Positions 51,710 to 61,004 of a stretch of 64,000 nucleotides of DNA are shown here, in pieces; position 1 is the stretch's first letter; every line of letters begins with the position of its first letter. Under the pieces are notes generated by a model that was given only the letters and a program-made list of their open reading frames with translations, was not told the origin of the DNA and searched no databases. The stretch comes from CAZSSH01 sp964609825 (lineage in GTDB: Bacteria > Verrucomicrobiota > Lentisphaeria > Victivallales > Victivallaceae). The position numbers were made by a program, and so were the translations under genes. The stretch lies in NCBI GenBank assembly GCA_964609825.1, contig CAZSSH010000010.1, positions 186,001 through 250,000 of the forward strand, in the 5' to 3' direction.

Positions 51710-54700
51710 AACATTTATTGTTAAGTATGGTTGGCGCTCTTTCCGCAGTGGCAGCGGGGCAGGACATCAGTTTGGCGGAGCCGGGGCGCTTGGTTTACGC
51801 CAGGGAAACCTTTGCCTTGGTGGAGTTCGGCGACGAATTGCACGTCATCGACCAAAACAGCGGAAACATCAACAACAACATCGATTACCGCTTTGACCGC
51901 AATGAGTTAAAAGCGATGTTGGGCAAACAGCTCAACGTGAGCGCGATCATCCGGCAGATTGCCTCGTCGCGCAAAAACGCGGTCGGGATTACGGTTTATT
52001 ATAAGGACGCCGCGGGTAAAATTGTCACCAAATCCGCCCGGATCGACGACACCGGCGACCCCGCGCCCCGGCGCTATACGGCCAAGCTCGCCATCCCGGC
52101 CGATGCCGTCAGCGCCGGTTTTTCGCTCAACGCGGCCAATGGTTACAATACCACGGCCGAAGCATTTTTCAGCAATCTCAAAGTGGACATTACCGAAGTT
52201 GAGCCGGAAAACAACAGTACCTCTGTCAATTTGTTGTTTGACCCCGGTTTTGAAACCCGCGACCGGGCGGTGAGCAATTATTTGTTTTTTGACGAATACC
52301 TACAAAACGAAGCGGGCTGCAAGCTCACCGGCATGGCATGGCAGGGCAAAAAAGCGTTGGAAATCGCCCCCGGCGCCAGCTTTGCCTTGTTTGCCAACGA
52401 TCAGGCGGGCGACGGCGCGGTGTTTTCGTTTTACGGCCGCGCGGTCAAAGCGGACGAGGCTGCCAGTCTTGCCGTCTCGATGCAGACCTTTGAGGCCGAA
52501 ATGCACGGTAGCAACACGGTATTAAATCTGCAGACTTATGCGTTAAGCGACCAATATCAGCGGTTTCAATTTATCAAGGAGCCAGGGGTCAAAAAGGCTC
52601 CCAGCCAGCAGATGAATTTGTATTACATTGTCTTGACCAACAGCGGTAACACGCCGCTTGCGGTCGATGCCGTACAGCTTGAGCAGGGTACTCAAATTGC
52701 GGGTGACTTCAATCCCGAGCGCGGCAGCAAGCTAAAGGTCATTGTGCGGCAAAGCCTCAACGTCGATCAGACCTTTGGCACCGGCAGGGGCGTCAACCGT
52801 TTCCGCGAGGGGAAATTGGCAATTTCCGGCGAATCGGGCAAATTCGCGCAGGGCGGCATGGCCTTTGCTCCCGGCGAGCTGGTCAATGCCGGGACTTTGG
52901 CCGTCAAAACTCCTGCCGGGCGCAAAGTCCCGGCCCAGTTTGACGTATTGGCAGTGCGTCCTTTGGAGCAAAGCATCATTGCCGTACTCGTCACTTTGGA
53001 GCCGGGGAGCGACCGCGAGTTTGTGCTGTACAACCAGGAGCAAAGCGCCGCCGCGGCGGCTGTGGCGGCCGTTTCCGGCAACACGGTAACAGTCGACACC
53101 GGCAAACTTAAAATGGACTTGGGCGGCAAGTCGCCGCTCCGGTTTGTCCCCGAGGTTATTGATGTCGCGGGCAAGGTTTATCGCGGCACCGCCGGCGAGG
53201 CCAAGGTGATTTACAACGGCCCCTTGACCGCCACCGTGCGGCTGCGCGGCAACCATGTCAACTCTGACGGCGAAACTTTGCTCCATTTCAGTACCTTATT
53301 GACTTTTTACAGCAACTCCGACACGGTCAAAATCGGGCACTCGTTTGAAAATTTCCAGACCGACGACCAGCTGTATCATACGGTCAAAGAGCTCTCGCTC
53401 CGCTTTGCCGACAAGACGGCAAAAAGCACCGATATTTTGCAGCGTCACCGCCGCTTCGGGCAAAACGAATTTATTTTGGAGCGTGACGGGAAACATCCCG
53501 GCAATGAAGTCTTTGACGGTAAACTTGGCAACTCGCTGGTGATCGAGGACTTTTGGCAAATGGCGCCGCGCGGACTGGCGGTCGCCGACGGTGAAATCAT
53601 CCTCCGCCAGTGGCCAAGTGCTGGCAACCGGTATTTGGACTTGCCGCTCGGGTTCTCCTCGACCGTCGATTTCAGCTATTCCCCCTCCGGCAATCTCGAT
53701 AGGGTCGCCTTTTTGAAACAGGATTTTGCCGACATGCGCAAGAGCGGCGTTTTTGGCGACTTTTTGAGTCAAAATGAGGCAGAGGCCAAATATCCATTGC
53801 TCAATGCCCAGATCAACAGCGTCTTTGACCGTCTCAAGCATTTGACCCGGACCAACTTTATGTACGGGATGGGCGACTTTGGCGAAATCGGCAACCGCTG
53901 TTATTATAAAAACAATGAAACTACCGCCGTCAAGTGCTATTGGATGCAGTATTTGCGCACCGGTGACGTTGATTTGAAGCAAATTGCCGAGTCGCAAGTT
54001 CGGCATCTGCGGGATGTCGATATGGCGCATTTCGGCCCCGGCACGGTCGGGCTTCATCCGCACATTGCCTGGGGCAATATTTCGTACAATTTTCACACCG
54101 GTCACTTTTGGATTACGGGGTTGATCTGGCACTATTACCTGACCGGCGACCGCCGGTCATATGAGAGCGCCGTGGCATCGGCGGCGGTGTTGATCCAAAA
54201 GGCCGCGATCAAGTACCCGGCCGGGCGCGAGCGCCACCGGATGCTCTATCATTTGGCCGAGCTTTATGAGCTCTCGGGAGGCGAAAAACAAATTTTGGAC
54301 GCTTTGATTTTGCAATACAATCAGGGCGGCAAGTCCGACCCGGCCAATTATTACGGGGCGTTGTCGCACGAGGCTTTGCTTAAAATGTATCAAGTAACCG
54401 GCGACAAACAATATCTTGAGCGGTTGCAGGCGGAAATCAAGGAGTTTCAAGCCAAAAATCAATGCGGGGAAATGCCCGAGGACCGCACCAAAGCTCCCGG
54501 TATTGCTCCCTTGGAGGAGGGGCGGCTTTTTACCGCCATGGAAACCGGGGCCAAGATGGCAAAGCTGCAAAAAGATCCTGCTTTGCTCCATTACCTCATC
54601 GCCAATCCCGAAGCGGAACTCTACTATCCGCTCGCTTTAACCATGCGTGACCACTCGATTGTCCTCATGAGCAACTATATGGCCGGGCTCGACGCTTTTG

Positions 54701-55392
54701 GGCTCAAGGAACCCGCCGGACTTCCGCTTAATTATCACTTTATCAACAGCCTGACCGGCAAAATGCCGATTGCCGGGCCGGATGTCCCCTTTGAGCTCGT
54801 GCTTGCTCCGGATGCGGCAAATCAAGTCGAGCTCAATATTTACCGTCAGCGCCGCTTCCGCTATTGGCAGTTTAAGCCGCAGCCCGACCCGGTCAAATAC
54901 CAAGTCGGCAGTCAGCAAGGCGAGTTGTACGCCAATACAGTGAATGAGATGAAAACATTTGCCGTCAGCTCCGCTAAACCGGTCTCCGCCACCGTCAACT
55001 TTGCCGGTGACGCCTGGGGCGGGGTGGCTTCGCCGCGGGAGATCGCGCTCAAAAGCAACCGCTATTTTTCGGCGCGCGGGAGCTTCGCCCCGATTAAAAT
55101 GTATTACCAAAGCGACGCCAAGCTGGTGATCGACTGGCGTTGGCTCAAGGAAAACAATGTGCGCTGCGGCGAGGCGTTGGGGGTGGCGGTTTATGACGAA
55201 GCTTCCGGCCGGCTCATTGGCTCGACGTGTTTCACCATCCCCGAAAACTATCCGTCCGCCGGTGACACTGCCGCGTTTCGCCAGACTTTGGATATCCCCC
55301 AAGCATGGCAAAACCGGCGCTTGAAGTTGTATCTCTCCGACCCCAAATGGATCGAGTGGCAAATCAATACGCAATATTTGTTTGATCGTTAA
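51706..55392 (+). CDS. Large secreted polysaccharide-degrading protein, YetA/PcRGLX-like (PL26-type) candidate
   Basis: A 1228-residue protein with signal peptide (MKHLLLSMVGALSAVAAG) starting at ATG 51706, which overlaps the pilin stop. The N-terminal ~350 residues look like one or two beta-sandwich modules (FDPGFETRDRAVSNYLFFDE marks a CBM-like start). From about residue 350 the order of a RIFT-like barrel (VNRFREGKLAISGESGKF), a beta-rich supersandwich region (YNGPLTATVRLRG, FSTLLTFYSNSDTVKIGHSF) and an alpha-toroid region (LRHLTRTNFMYG-like, HFGPGTVGLHPHIAWGNISYNFHTGHFW, in pieces) resembles the YetA/PcRGLX rhamnogalacturonan exolyases (PL26). Assignment is by pattern memory and is moderate. 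Confidence 0.65.
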   Translation: MKHLLLSMVGALSAVAAGQDISLAEPGRLVYARETFALVEFGDELHVIDQNSGNINNNIDYRFDRNELKAMLGKQLNVSAIIRQIASSRKNAVGITVYYKDAAGKIVTKSARIDDTGDPAPRRYTAKLAIPADAVSAGFSLNAANGYNTTAEAFFSNLKVDITEVEPENNSTSVNLLFDPGFETRDRAVSNYLFFDEYLQNEAGCKLTGMAWQGKKALEIAPGASFALFANDQAGDGAVFSFYGRAVKADEAASLAVSMQTFEAEMHGSNTVLNLQTYALSDQYQRFQFIKEPGVKKAPSQQMNLYYIVLTNSGNTPLAVDAVQLEQGTQIAGDFNPERGSKLKVIVRQSLNVDQTFGTGRGVNRFREGKLAISGESGKFAQGGMAFAPGELVNAGTLAVKTPAGRKVPAQFDVLAVRPLEQSIIAVLVTLEPGSDREFVLYNQEQSAAAAAVAAVSGNTVTVDTGKLKMDLGGKSPLRFVPEVIDVAGKVYRGTAGEAKVIYNGPLTATVRLRGNHVNSDGETLLHFSTLLTFYSNSDTVKIGHSFENFQTDDQLYHTVKELSLRFADKTAKSTDILQRHRRFGQNEFILERDGKHPGNEVFDGKLGNSLVIEDFWQMAPRGLAVADGEIILRQWPSAGNRYLDLPLGFSSTVDFSYSPSGNLDRVAFLKQDFADMRKSGVFGDFLSQNEAEAKYPLLNAQINSVFDRLKHLTRTNFMYGMGDFGEIGNRCYYKNNETTAVKCYWMQYLRTGDVDLKQIAESQVRHLRDVDMAHFGPGTVGLHPHIAWGNISYNFHTGHFWITGLIWHYYLTGDRRSYESAVASAAVLIQKAAIKYPAGRERHRMLYHLAELYELSGGEKQILDALILQYNQGGKSDPANYYGALSHEALLKMYQVTGDKQYLERLQAEIKEFQAKNQCGEMPEDRTKAPGIAPLEEGRLFTAMETGAKMAKLQKDPALLHYLIANPEAELYYPLALTMRDHSIVLMSNYMAGLDAFGLKEPAGLPLNYHFINSLTGKMPIAGPDVPFELVLAPDAANQVELNIYRQRRFRYWQFKPQPDPVKYQVGSQQGELYANTVNEMKTFAVSSAKPVSATVNFAGDAWGGVASPREIALKSNRYFSARGSFAPIKMYYQSDAKLVIDWRWLKENNVRCGEALGVAVYDEASGRLIGSTCFTIPENYPSAGDTAAFRQTLDIPQAWQNRRLKLYLSDPKWIEWQINTQYLFDR

Positions 55393-56501
55393 AAGAGCGG
55401 GAACTTGCGGTATTCTCCGGCGGCGGCCGGGACGCGCCCGCTGGCGAGATAAAAAACATTGCGGTCAAAATCAAAAATGACACTGTAAATATTGCAGTCG
55501 AGCATAATCCGCGGGTTGCGCAACAATTTCATCACGTCCTCGGGGGTGTTGACCGTTGCGTCGCGGACGATTTTGTCGATTTCGCCGGTGCGTTTGTCGC
55601 CCCAAGCCATATTGTCGGCGGTGGCGATGTGATTTTCGCCCGGGCGCTCAAAGACTTCGGTGCCGCTTGAGCTACGCTCAAAAATCGCGGTTTTCCGCTC
55701 CGATGCGCTCGATAGCCCGATGCAAAAGGGCATTCCGTAGGGCATTTCTCTAATCCGTTCGCGGGCGGTTGCAAAGTCGGGGCAAGTTTCGGCAATGTCC
55801 CGGATGGCGATAAAGACCGGATAAAGACTTTCTTTGCCGCGGTGGACGCCCAGTTGATTAAAGGACATGGCGATGCCCTTTTCGTTGATGATGTCCAATG
55901 CGCCGACCAAGCCGGGAAAGGTGATGTGGACGGTTTTGAGCCGCCCCGGCTCGTTGGAGCTCCGGATAATCGTGACCAGGTAATTGCCGACGCCGCCCAG
56001 ATTGTCCCAATCAAGATTGTGCGAGTGATAAAAGCCGTCGCGCCCGGCGGCGTGAATCTGGCGGCAGCCGGAGGCGTTGAGCCCCAGGTCGAGGAAAGTA
56101 TTGCCCAATTTGAGGACATCACTTCCGACCCCGGAGGCCTTGGCCATCGCTTCGACTTCATCGCTCCAGCGCTTGGGGATGTGCTCAAACATGGATTCGG
56201 CCTGCTTAAGATACTTGGGGAAATTTGCCGGAGCGGCAAAGGCGCGGATATAGATTTTGTCCAAAAGTTTGATTTCCCATTTGAATTTTTGGCCGACCGC
56301 CGTTCCGCGCAAGGCGGGGTCGCCGGGGATGCGCAATTGGTGCGGACTTGGCGCAGGAAGACAGCTCCAGACGGCCTCGCGAAAGTGTTTGCGTCCGCCG
56401 GGGATGAGACAAATGACCGCAAGTGTGAGCACGATAAACGCATAAACGACATAGCGGATTTTGAAGCGCTTGACCGGTTTTAAGGGGATTTCGGCGGTCA
56501 T
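55389..56501 (-). CDS. C45-family Ntn-hydrolase-like acyltransferase/amidase, membrane-anchored
   Basis: A 370-residue protein with one N-terminal membrane helix (IRYVVYAFIVLTLAVICLIPG). The core resembles acyl-CoA:6-APA acyltransferase/C45 peptidases: LGNTFLDLGLNASGC followed by GRDGFYHSHNLDWDN. Cys146 would become the N-terminal nucleophile after autocleavage. GLVGALDIINEKGIAMSFNQLG also fits. Substrates of such proteins include bile salts, penicillins and N-acyl sugars or amino acids; none can be assigned. It overlaps the upstream GH43-like gene by 4 bp and the convergent PL26-like gene by 4 bp. Confidence 0.75.
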   Translation of the reverse strand: MTAEIPLKPVKRFKIRYVVYAFIVLTLAVICLIPGGRKHFREAVWSCLPAPSPHQLRIPGDPALRGTAVGQKFKWEIKLLDKIYIRAFAAPANFPKYLKQAESMFEHIPKRWSDEVEAMAKASGVGSDVLKLGNTFLDLGLNASGCRQIHAAGRDGFYHSHNLDWDNLGGVGNYLVTIIRSSNEPGRLKTVHITFPGLVGALDIINEKGIAMSFNQLGVHRGKESLYPVFIAIRDIAETCPDFATARERIREMPYGMPFCIGLSSASERKTAIFERSSSGTEVFERPGENHIATADNMAWGDKRTGEIDKIVRDATVNTPEDVMKLLRNPRIMLDCNIYSVIFDFDRNVFYLASGRVPAAAGEYRKFPLF

Positions 56502-57388
56502 GGTACGGACTCCCAGTGCTCAAAATCGTCACTCCAGGCCAGGCCGATGCAGGCATACTGGTCAAAAATCGTCTCCTCATCCTGTGGGCCGGTGCCGTGA
56601 AAAAACATTAAAACTTTGCCGACCGCGCTCACATGGCGCAAATCGAGCAGCGCGGCGGCGGTGAGCCGCCCTTGCGCCCACGGCCACTCGTCTTGCCGCA
56701 AGGTAATGAGTTTGCCGGTGTCCTCCCAGTGGATGAGGTCGTCGCTGACCAACTCTCCGACGCCGTTTTTGGGCGAGTGCCACAAGTGGTAACGGCCGTC
56801 AACCGGCAAAATGCAGACATTCTCGCCGCTCTCGGTGTGACCGCAAAATTCCCAGTGCCGCAAGTCGCGCGAGCGGGCAAACGAGACGCCGTTTTGCTTA
56901 AAAAAGCACCAGTATTGTCCCGGCGTTTTGGCATCCTCCACCAGATACGGGTCGATCATACGGCCCATTTCGTCGCGGGAAACATTGTCCCCTTTGACGC
57001 GCAGCAGCTCGGGCTCACTCCAGTTCACAAGGTCATTGGAGCGGATGATAAAGACGCGGCTGTTGCCGTTGCCGTATTTTTCGCCGTTCTCCCGGCAATA
57101 GGTTTGACAGCAGAGGATGTACTCGTCGCCGACTTTGAGGACGTTGCCGGGGCTGGAGAGGTTGACCGCGCGGTCACGCGGCGAAAGTTTTTTCACAGGT
57201 TTAAAATGCAAGAGATCATTACTTGTCGTCATGGCGAGATATAAATAGGGCGTTCCGTCATTTTCAGTCTCGACCAAGGTAAAGTACAGGTAAAACGTGC
57301 CGTCCTGATAATACACCGCCGGGTCGCGGTAGGCGGTGCGGTCGTCCCCTTTTAACAAAATCGGCGAACTAAATTTGCTGAAATCCAT
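56498..57388 (-). CDS. GH43-like five-bladed propeller glycosidase
   Basis: A 296-residue protein without signal peptide. YRDPAVYYQDGTFYLYFT (first blade with the catalytic Asp), MIDPYLVEDAKTPGQYWCFFK (second acidic blade) and repeated W/F-rich blade motifs (SNDLVNWSEPELL, SRDLRHWEFCG, SDDLIHWEDTG, SDDFEHWESV) fit the GH43/GH32/GH130 superfamily, closest to GH43. AAGGAG precedes ATG 57388. It forms a pair with the C45-like gene (ATGA overlap). Substrate unknown. Confidence 0.78.
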   Translation of the reverse strand: MDFSKFSSPILLKGDDRTAYRDPAVYYQDGTFYLYFTLVETENDGTPYLYLAMTTSNDLLHFKPVKKLSPRDRAVNLSSPGNVLKVGDEYILCCQTYCRENGEKYGNGNSRVFIIRSNDLVNWSEPELLRVKGDNVSRDEMGRMIDPYLVEDAKTPGQYWCFFKQNGVSFARSRDLRHWEFCGHTESGENVCILPVDGRYHLWHSPKNGVGELVSDDLIHWEDTGKLITLRQDEWPWAQGRLTAAALLDLRHVSAVGKVLMFFHGTGPQDEETIFDQYACIGLAWSDDFEHWESVP

Positions 57389-57437
57389 GTTGTGCTCCTT
57401 ATTTCTTACTTAATATAAGCATAGAGACAGATTTTTG

Positions 57438-57469
57438 CAAAAAAAAAGCGCCGGAATTTCTTCCGGCGC
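57438..57469 (-). terminator. Terminator after the 1111-residue glycoside hydrolase gene
   Basis: Minus strand: GCGCCGGAA-GAAA-TTCCGGCGC followed by nine T, 15 bp past the stop. Confidence 0.9.
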
Positions 57470-57483
57470 GGGAGGTTTGACGG

Positions 57484-60400
57484 TTATTTGGCCAATTCAA
57501 AAAAGATGGAAGGGCCCTTGGCAAGTTTGGCGGTGTCAACCGTGAAGGTGACCTCGCCCGGCTTGGCGCTCAAAGGTTTGATCTCCTCGGAGCGGTTGCC
57601 CGACATGTCCAATGCATAAATTTTGAATTTGTCAGCGTTGTCATTGCGCACGGTGACGGTGAATTTGCCGCTTTCGACGAGGACCGGGCTGGTTCCGTTG
57701 TCGCGCAAGGTGATGCGTTCTTTTTCGTCAAAGACCATTTTGTTGTTAAGGGCGTCGGTCGCGTAGACGACCACGATTCGTCCGGCGTTTTGCAAGGATT
57801 TGTTTAAATCCACGCTGACGGCGGCGAGGTTGCCCTTGACTGACATATCCTCAATCTTGAAATTGGGCAAGTCAAGGTATTTGGCCTTGGCCTCGGCGCA
57901 GATGCCCTGCAAATTGGGGGTGTTGATGGCCATGAAATTTTTACGGCTGTCCATGTAGATTTCGCCGGTGACGCTCTCATAAACATCGTTGATAACCTTG
58001 GTACGGTTGCCGACGGGAACGAGGCCGAGTTTTTTGAACTCATCGACCACCGCGTCGGCGTTAAACACCAGATCCTTATTGTCGGCGCTCACCGCGGAGA
58101 AGCCGGCCGTATTGGTAGTGACGCCGGCACCGCCCACCCGGGGGATGGCAAGTTCTTTTTCGCCCATCACCGGTGATTTGTAGTTTTTGTCCAAAACATC
58201 GACCGAGAAACCGGTGACCAAACTCAGTTTGGATTGCGGACCGGAGAGACCGTCCAAGTGGCTCGCGGTGTTGTAAATATCCTCGGAGTCCACGGTGATG
58301 CGGACTTTGACGTCAGCCGTTTTAAGGTCGCCGCGGCGGAACATAAAGTAAGTCAAAAACTCCGAAGCGCGCAAAATCGGGTCGCCCATCGTCAAAAACG
58401 GGTAGATCCGGTTGATTTTGACGGTGTTGACCGTCTGCGCATAGTTGGTTAAGACATCAAAGCCCTGGAGTGTCCCGTAAGCGCCGGTGACAAAGGCCTG
58501 CTCGTAGCGGTACTGATTCCAAAACGTGTTGGCGTACTCGGTCATCAAATAGGGTTTGCCGGCATTGCGTCCGCCCATCGCCCAGCGGTAAAGGCCGCCG
58601 GAGTTGCCGATCGAGCTGTCCTGCGAGATGGTCGAGCCGTTTTGCATATAATTGCTCGGGTGGGCGTGATAGGTATTCATCGTCACCGCGTCCATCGCGT
58701 TGCGGACGGCGGCGTAGTGGAAGCTTTTACCCATGTTGTAGCCGCTTACCGGCCCTTGGTAGCCGAGCTTGCGCAGCTCGTCAATGTAAAACTTCATCGT
58801 ATTGATTTCGGTTTCCTTGATGAAGCGGCCGACATCGCCGCCCATTGCGGTTTTTGCCTGGACATCGGTTTTGTTAAAGGGCTGGATGTCCTCAAAGCTG
58901 TTGATGTTTTTGGCGTCATTGCCCCAGGCGGTTTTGAGTTTGTCAATCGAGCCGTAGCGTTTGAGCAAAAATTCGCGCCACTTGGGCAAGGCAAGTTTGC
59001 CGTCAAAGTCGTAGATAAAGGCGAATTCCTGCTCGTTAAAGCCGACGATCGAGGCGAGCACCGGATCATCGACGAGACGCGTTTGGGTGTAGGGGTTGAC
59101 ATGGGTCAACAGTTTGGTGACGCCGTCGATCCAATTCTTTTTGACCGTGTCGTTGTAGTGAATCTGGTACTTAAAGTCGCTCTTGGTGGCGTTGGACGCA
59201 TCCCACGGACTTTTGGTGGTGTAGCCGGTCCAGCTCGACATGGCATCAAAGTCGAGGTAAATGCCGTTTTGCTTGAGGCAGTAAATGTAGTAGTCAAATT
59301 TATCGAGCTGCTCGGGGTTGAAGTCGCAGTCACTCTTGCCGCCGCGCATTAAAATAGTGTCCAAAAAATGGGTGCGGCTCATGTTGTAGCCATTGCGCTT
59401 TAACTCCTTGACATAATTGGCAATGGCTTCCTTGTCAGTCAGCATCGCATCCGCACTGTCGCGGCGGCCCCAAAAGGCGTCGGTGCCCTCGCAGCTCGAT
59501 AAAAACCTTGCGGGGGCATCGGGTTTCTTTTCAAACGCGAGGTGTCCGTCGCGGTTGACGATCACATGCCCCCAGTCGCCGACTTTGCCGTTGTTGACAA
59601 AAATCGAGCGGTCGAGGGCGGAGCCGTCGGTAACGGTGTGCTGCTCGGCGGCGCGGTTGACCGGCCGCCAGACGTCATTGGCGGTTAAGGTAAATTTTTC
59701 GGTGGCGGGGAACTTGTAATCGTTTTCGCTTAACGTGACCCCGGCAAGGAGCCAAATCGGGACATTGTTGGCGGACTTGAGATCAAGGCTCTTGAGTTCG
59801 CCCAAATCGGCGTTGAGCTCATATTTGGAAATGTACATCCCCACGCGCCCGCCCGATGCGGTACTCCAGGTGGCACCGACAAAACCGTTGGGCATATTTT
59901 TGGGCGCCCACCAGTCGCCGGCTTCACGCCCGGCCTGGATGGAGAGAGTTTGCGTTTTGCCGTTAACCCCGGTTACGGTAATGGTGCCGACTGTTTGGCT
60001 GTTGCCGCTTCCCCAGCACAGAGTATGCATCAAATAAAGATACTTGGCCTCGACCTTTTGTTTGGCAAGATCGGCGGAGACGGCGGGAATTCCGGCTGGA
60101 AATTTGCTGGATTGAAAGACGATGATTGATTTGTTGTTGTTGGCCGCCGGGTCGATCAAATAAAAGGGGACATTGCCGTAGGCGGATTTTTTGAAATCAA
60201 AATTGCGGCCGTCATTCTCCGGGCCCTGATCGGACCAGCCGCCTTTGCCGTCGTTTTCCACCTCGTCGGCATAGGCCATGTTAGCCAGCGGCGCGAGATT
60301 GATAAAAGTGTCAACAGCTTCGATTTTAAGATCTTTAAAGGATATTTTGCCGCAGGAGTCCTGAATCCCGAGGTTGAGCGTTGAGCTTTTGATGACGGGG

Positions 60401-60819
60401 GGGACGGTGGCAAAGAAACTTACGTCCTCCCAGTCGTAAGTGCCGAGTTTGACGCGGCCGCCCGGCCAGTCATTTTTATCGGCCTGAATTTCGAGCTGAA
60501 ATTTGCCGCCGTTCCATTGCGACTGCGCGGGGGCGATGTTGTCGCCCTTGATTTTGGCGCTTAATTTGAGGCGGCGACCGGAAATGAGGTCATTGGGGAG
60601 CTTTTTGCTGACGCCGCGGGTGCCGCGGAAACTGCTGCGTTCGGGAAGATCAATCACCAATGCGTTGTCGATGATTTGCGGTTTCGCTTCGCTCACATAC
60701 CAGTTTTTGAGCGAAGCTTCATTGCTGAAACTGTCCTCAAAGATGACCTGAGCTCCGAGCGGTGCGACGGCGGCGATGGCGGTAATGGCAAGTCCGCGTT
60801 GCAAAAACGTTGATTTCAT
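57484..60819 (-). CDS. Large secreted clan GH-A glycoside hydrolase
   Basis: A 1111-residue protein with signal peptide (MKSTFLQRGLAITAIAAVAPLGA). A CBM-like beta-sandwich (VIFEDSFSNEASLKNWYV onward, residues ~25-170) and a second beta-rich region precede a TIM barrel at about 430-790. MSRTHFLD and FDYYIYCLKQNGIYLDFD are barrel strands; Glu596 in SIVGFNEQEF is the likely acid/base and Glu761 in PYLMTEYANTFW the likely nucleophile. The C-terminal ~300 residues are beta-rich. The family (GH5-, GH2- or GH50-like) is unclear. AGGAGGAG is a very strong ribosome site. It is monocistronic, with no regulator or pilin beside it. Confidence 0.75.
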   Translation of the reverse strand: MKSTFLQRGLAITAIAAVAPLGAQVIFEDSFSNEASLKNWYVSEAKPQIIDNALVIDLPERSSFRGTRGVSKKLPNDLISGRRLKLSAKIKGDNIAPAQSQWNGGKFQLEIQADKNDWPGGRVKLGTYDWEDVSFFATVPPVIKSSTLNLGIQDSCGKISFKDLKIEAVDTFINLAPLANMAYADEVENDGKGGWSDQGPENDGRNFDFKKSAYGNVPFYLIDPAANNNKSIIVFQSSKFPAGIPAVSADLAKQKVEAKYLYLMHTLCWGSGNSQTVGTITVTGVNGKTQTLSIQAGREAGDWWAPKNMPNGFVGATWSTASGGRVGMYISKYELNADLGELKSLDLKSANNVPIWLLAGVTLSENDYKFPATEKFTLTANDVWRPVNRAAEQHTVTDGSALDRSIFVNNGKVGDWGHVIVNRDGHLAFEKKPDAPARFLSSCEGTDAFWGRRDSADAMLTDKEAIANYVKELKRNGYNMSRTHFLDTILMRGGKSDCDFNPEQLDKFDYYIYCLKQNGIYLDFDAMSSWTGYTTKSPWDASNATKSDFKYQIHYNDTVKKNWIDGVTKLLTHVNPYTQTRLVDDPVLASIVGFNEQEFAFIYDFDGKLALPKWREFLLKRYGSIDKLKTAWGNDAKNINSFEDIQPFNKTDVQAKTAMGGDVGRFIKETEINTMKFYIDELRKLGYQGPVSGYNMGKSFHYAAVRNAMDAVTMNTYHAHPSNYMQNGSTISQDSSIGNSGGLYRWAMGGRNAGKPYLMTEYANTFWNQYRYEQAFVTGAYGTLQGFDVLTNYAQTVNTVKINRIYPFLTMGDPILRASEFLTYFMFRRGDLKTADVKVRITVDSEDIYNTASHLDGLSGPQSKLSLVTGFSVDVLDKNYKSPVMGEKELAIPRVGGAGVTTNTAGFSAVSADNKDLVFNADAVVDEFKKLGLVPVGNRTKVINDVYESVTGEIYMDSRKNFMAINTPNLQGICAEAKAKYLDLPNFKIEDMSVKGNLAAVSVDLNKSLQNAGRIVVVYATDALNNKMVFDEKERITLRDNGTSPVLVESGKFTVTVRNDNADKFKIYALDMSGNRSEEIKPLSAKPGEVTFTVDTAKLAKGPSIFFELAK

Positions 60820-60864
60820 TGTGCGTCTCCTCCTTTTGTATAGATTTGTTCACCTCATTAAAGC

Positions 60865-60892
60865 AATATAGTAAAAAAAAATCAAAATACAA
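60865..60892 (-). promoter_or_regulatory. Promoter of the large glycoside hydrolase gene
   Basis: Minus strand: TTGTAT (60887-60892), 16 bp including a run of T, TATATT (60865-60870), 46 bp upstream of the start. Confidence 0.5.
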
Positions 60893-61004
60893 GCAAATAA
60901 TGATAAAAAAAAAGAAAAAAAATTTGTAATTTGGATAAGAAAGGATATTTTTAATATAGCAGACTCATGAGGATTTTATCTCAAAACGGTGATTTTTTGG
61001 ACCT

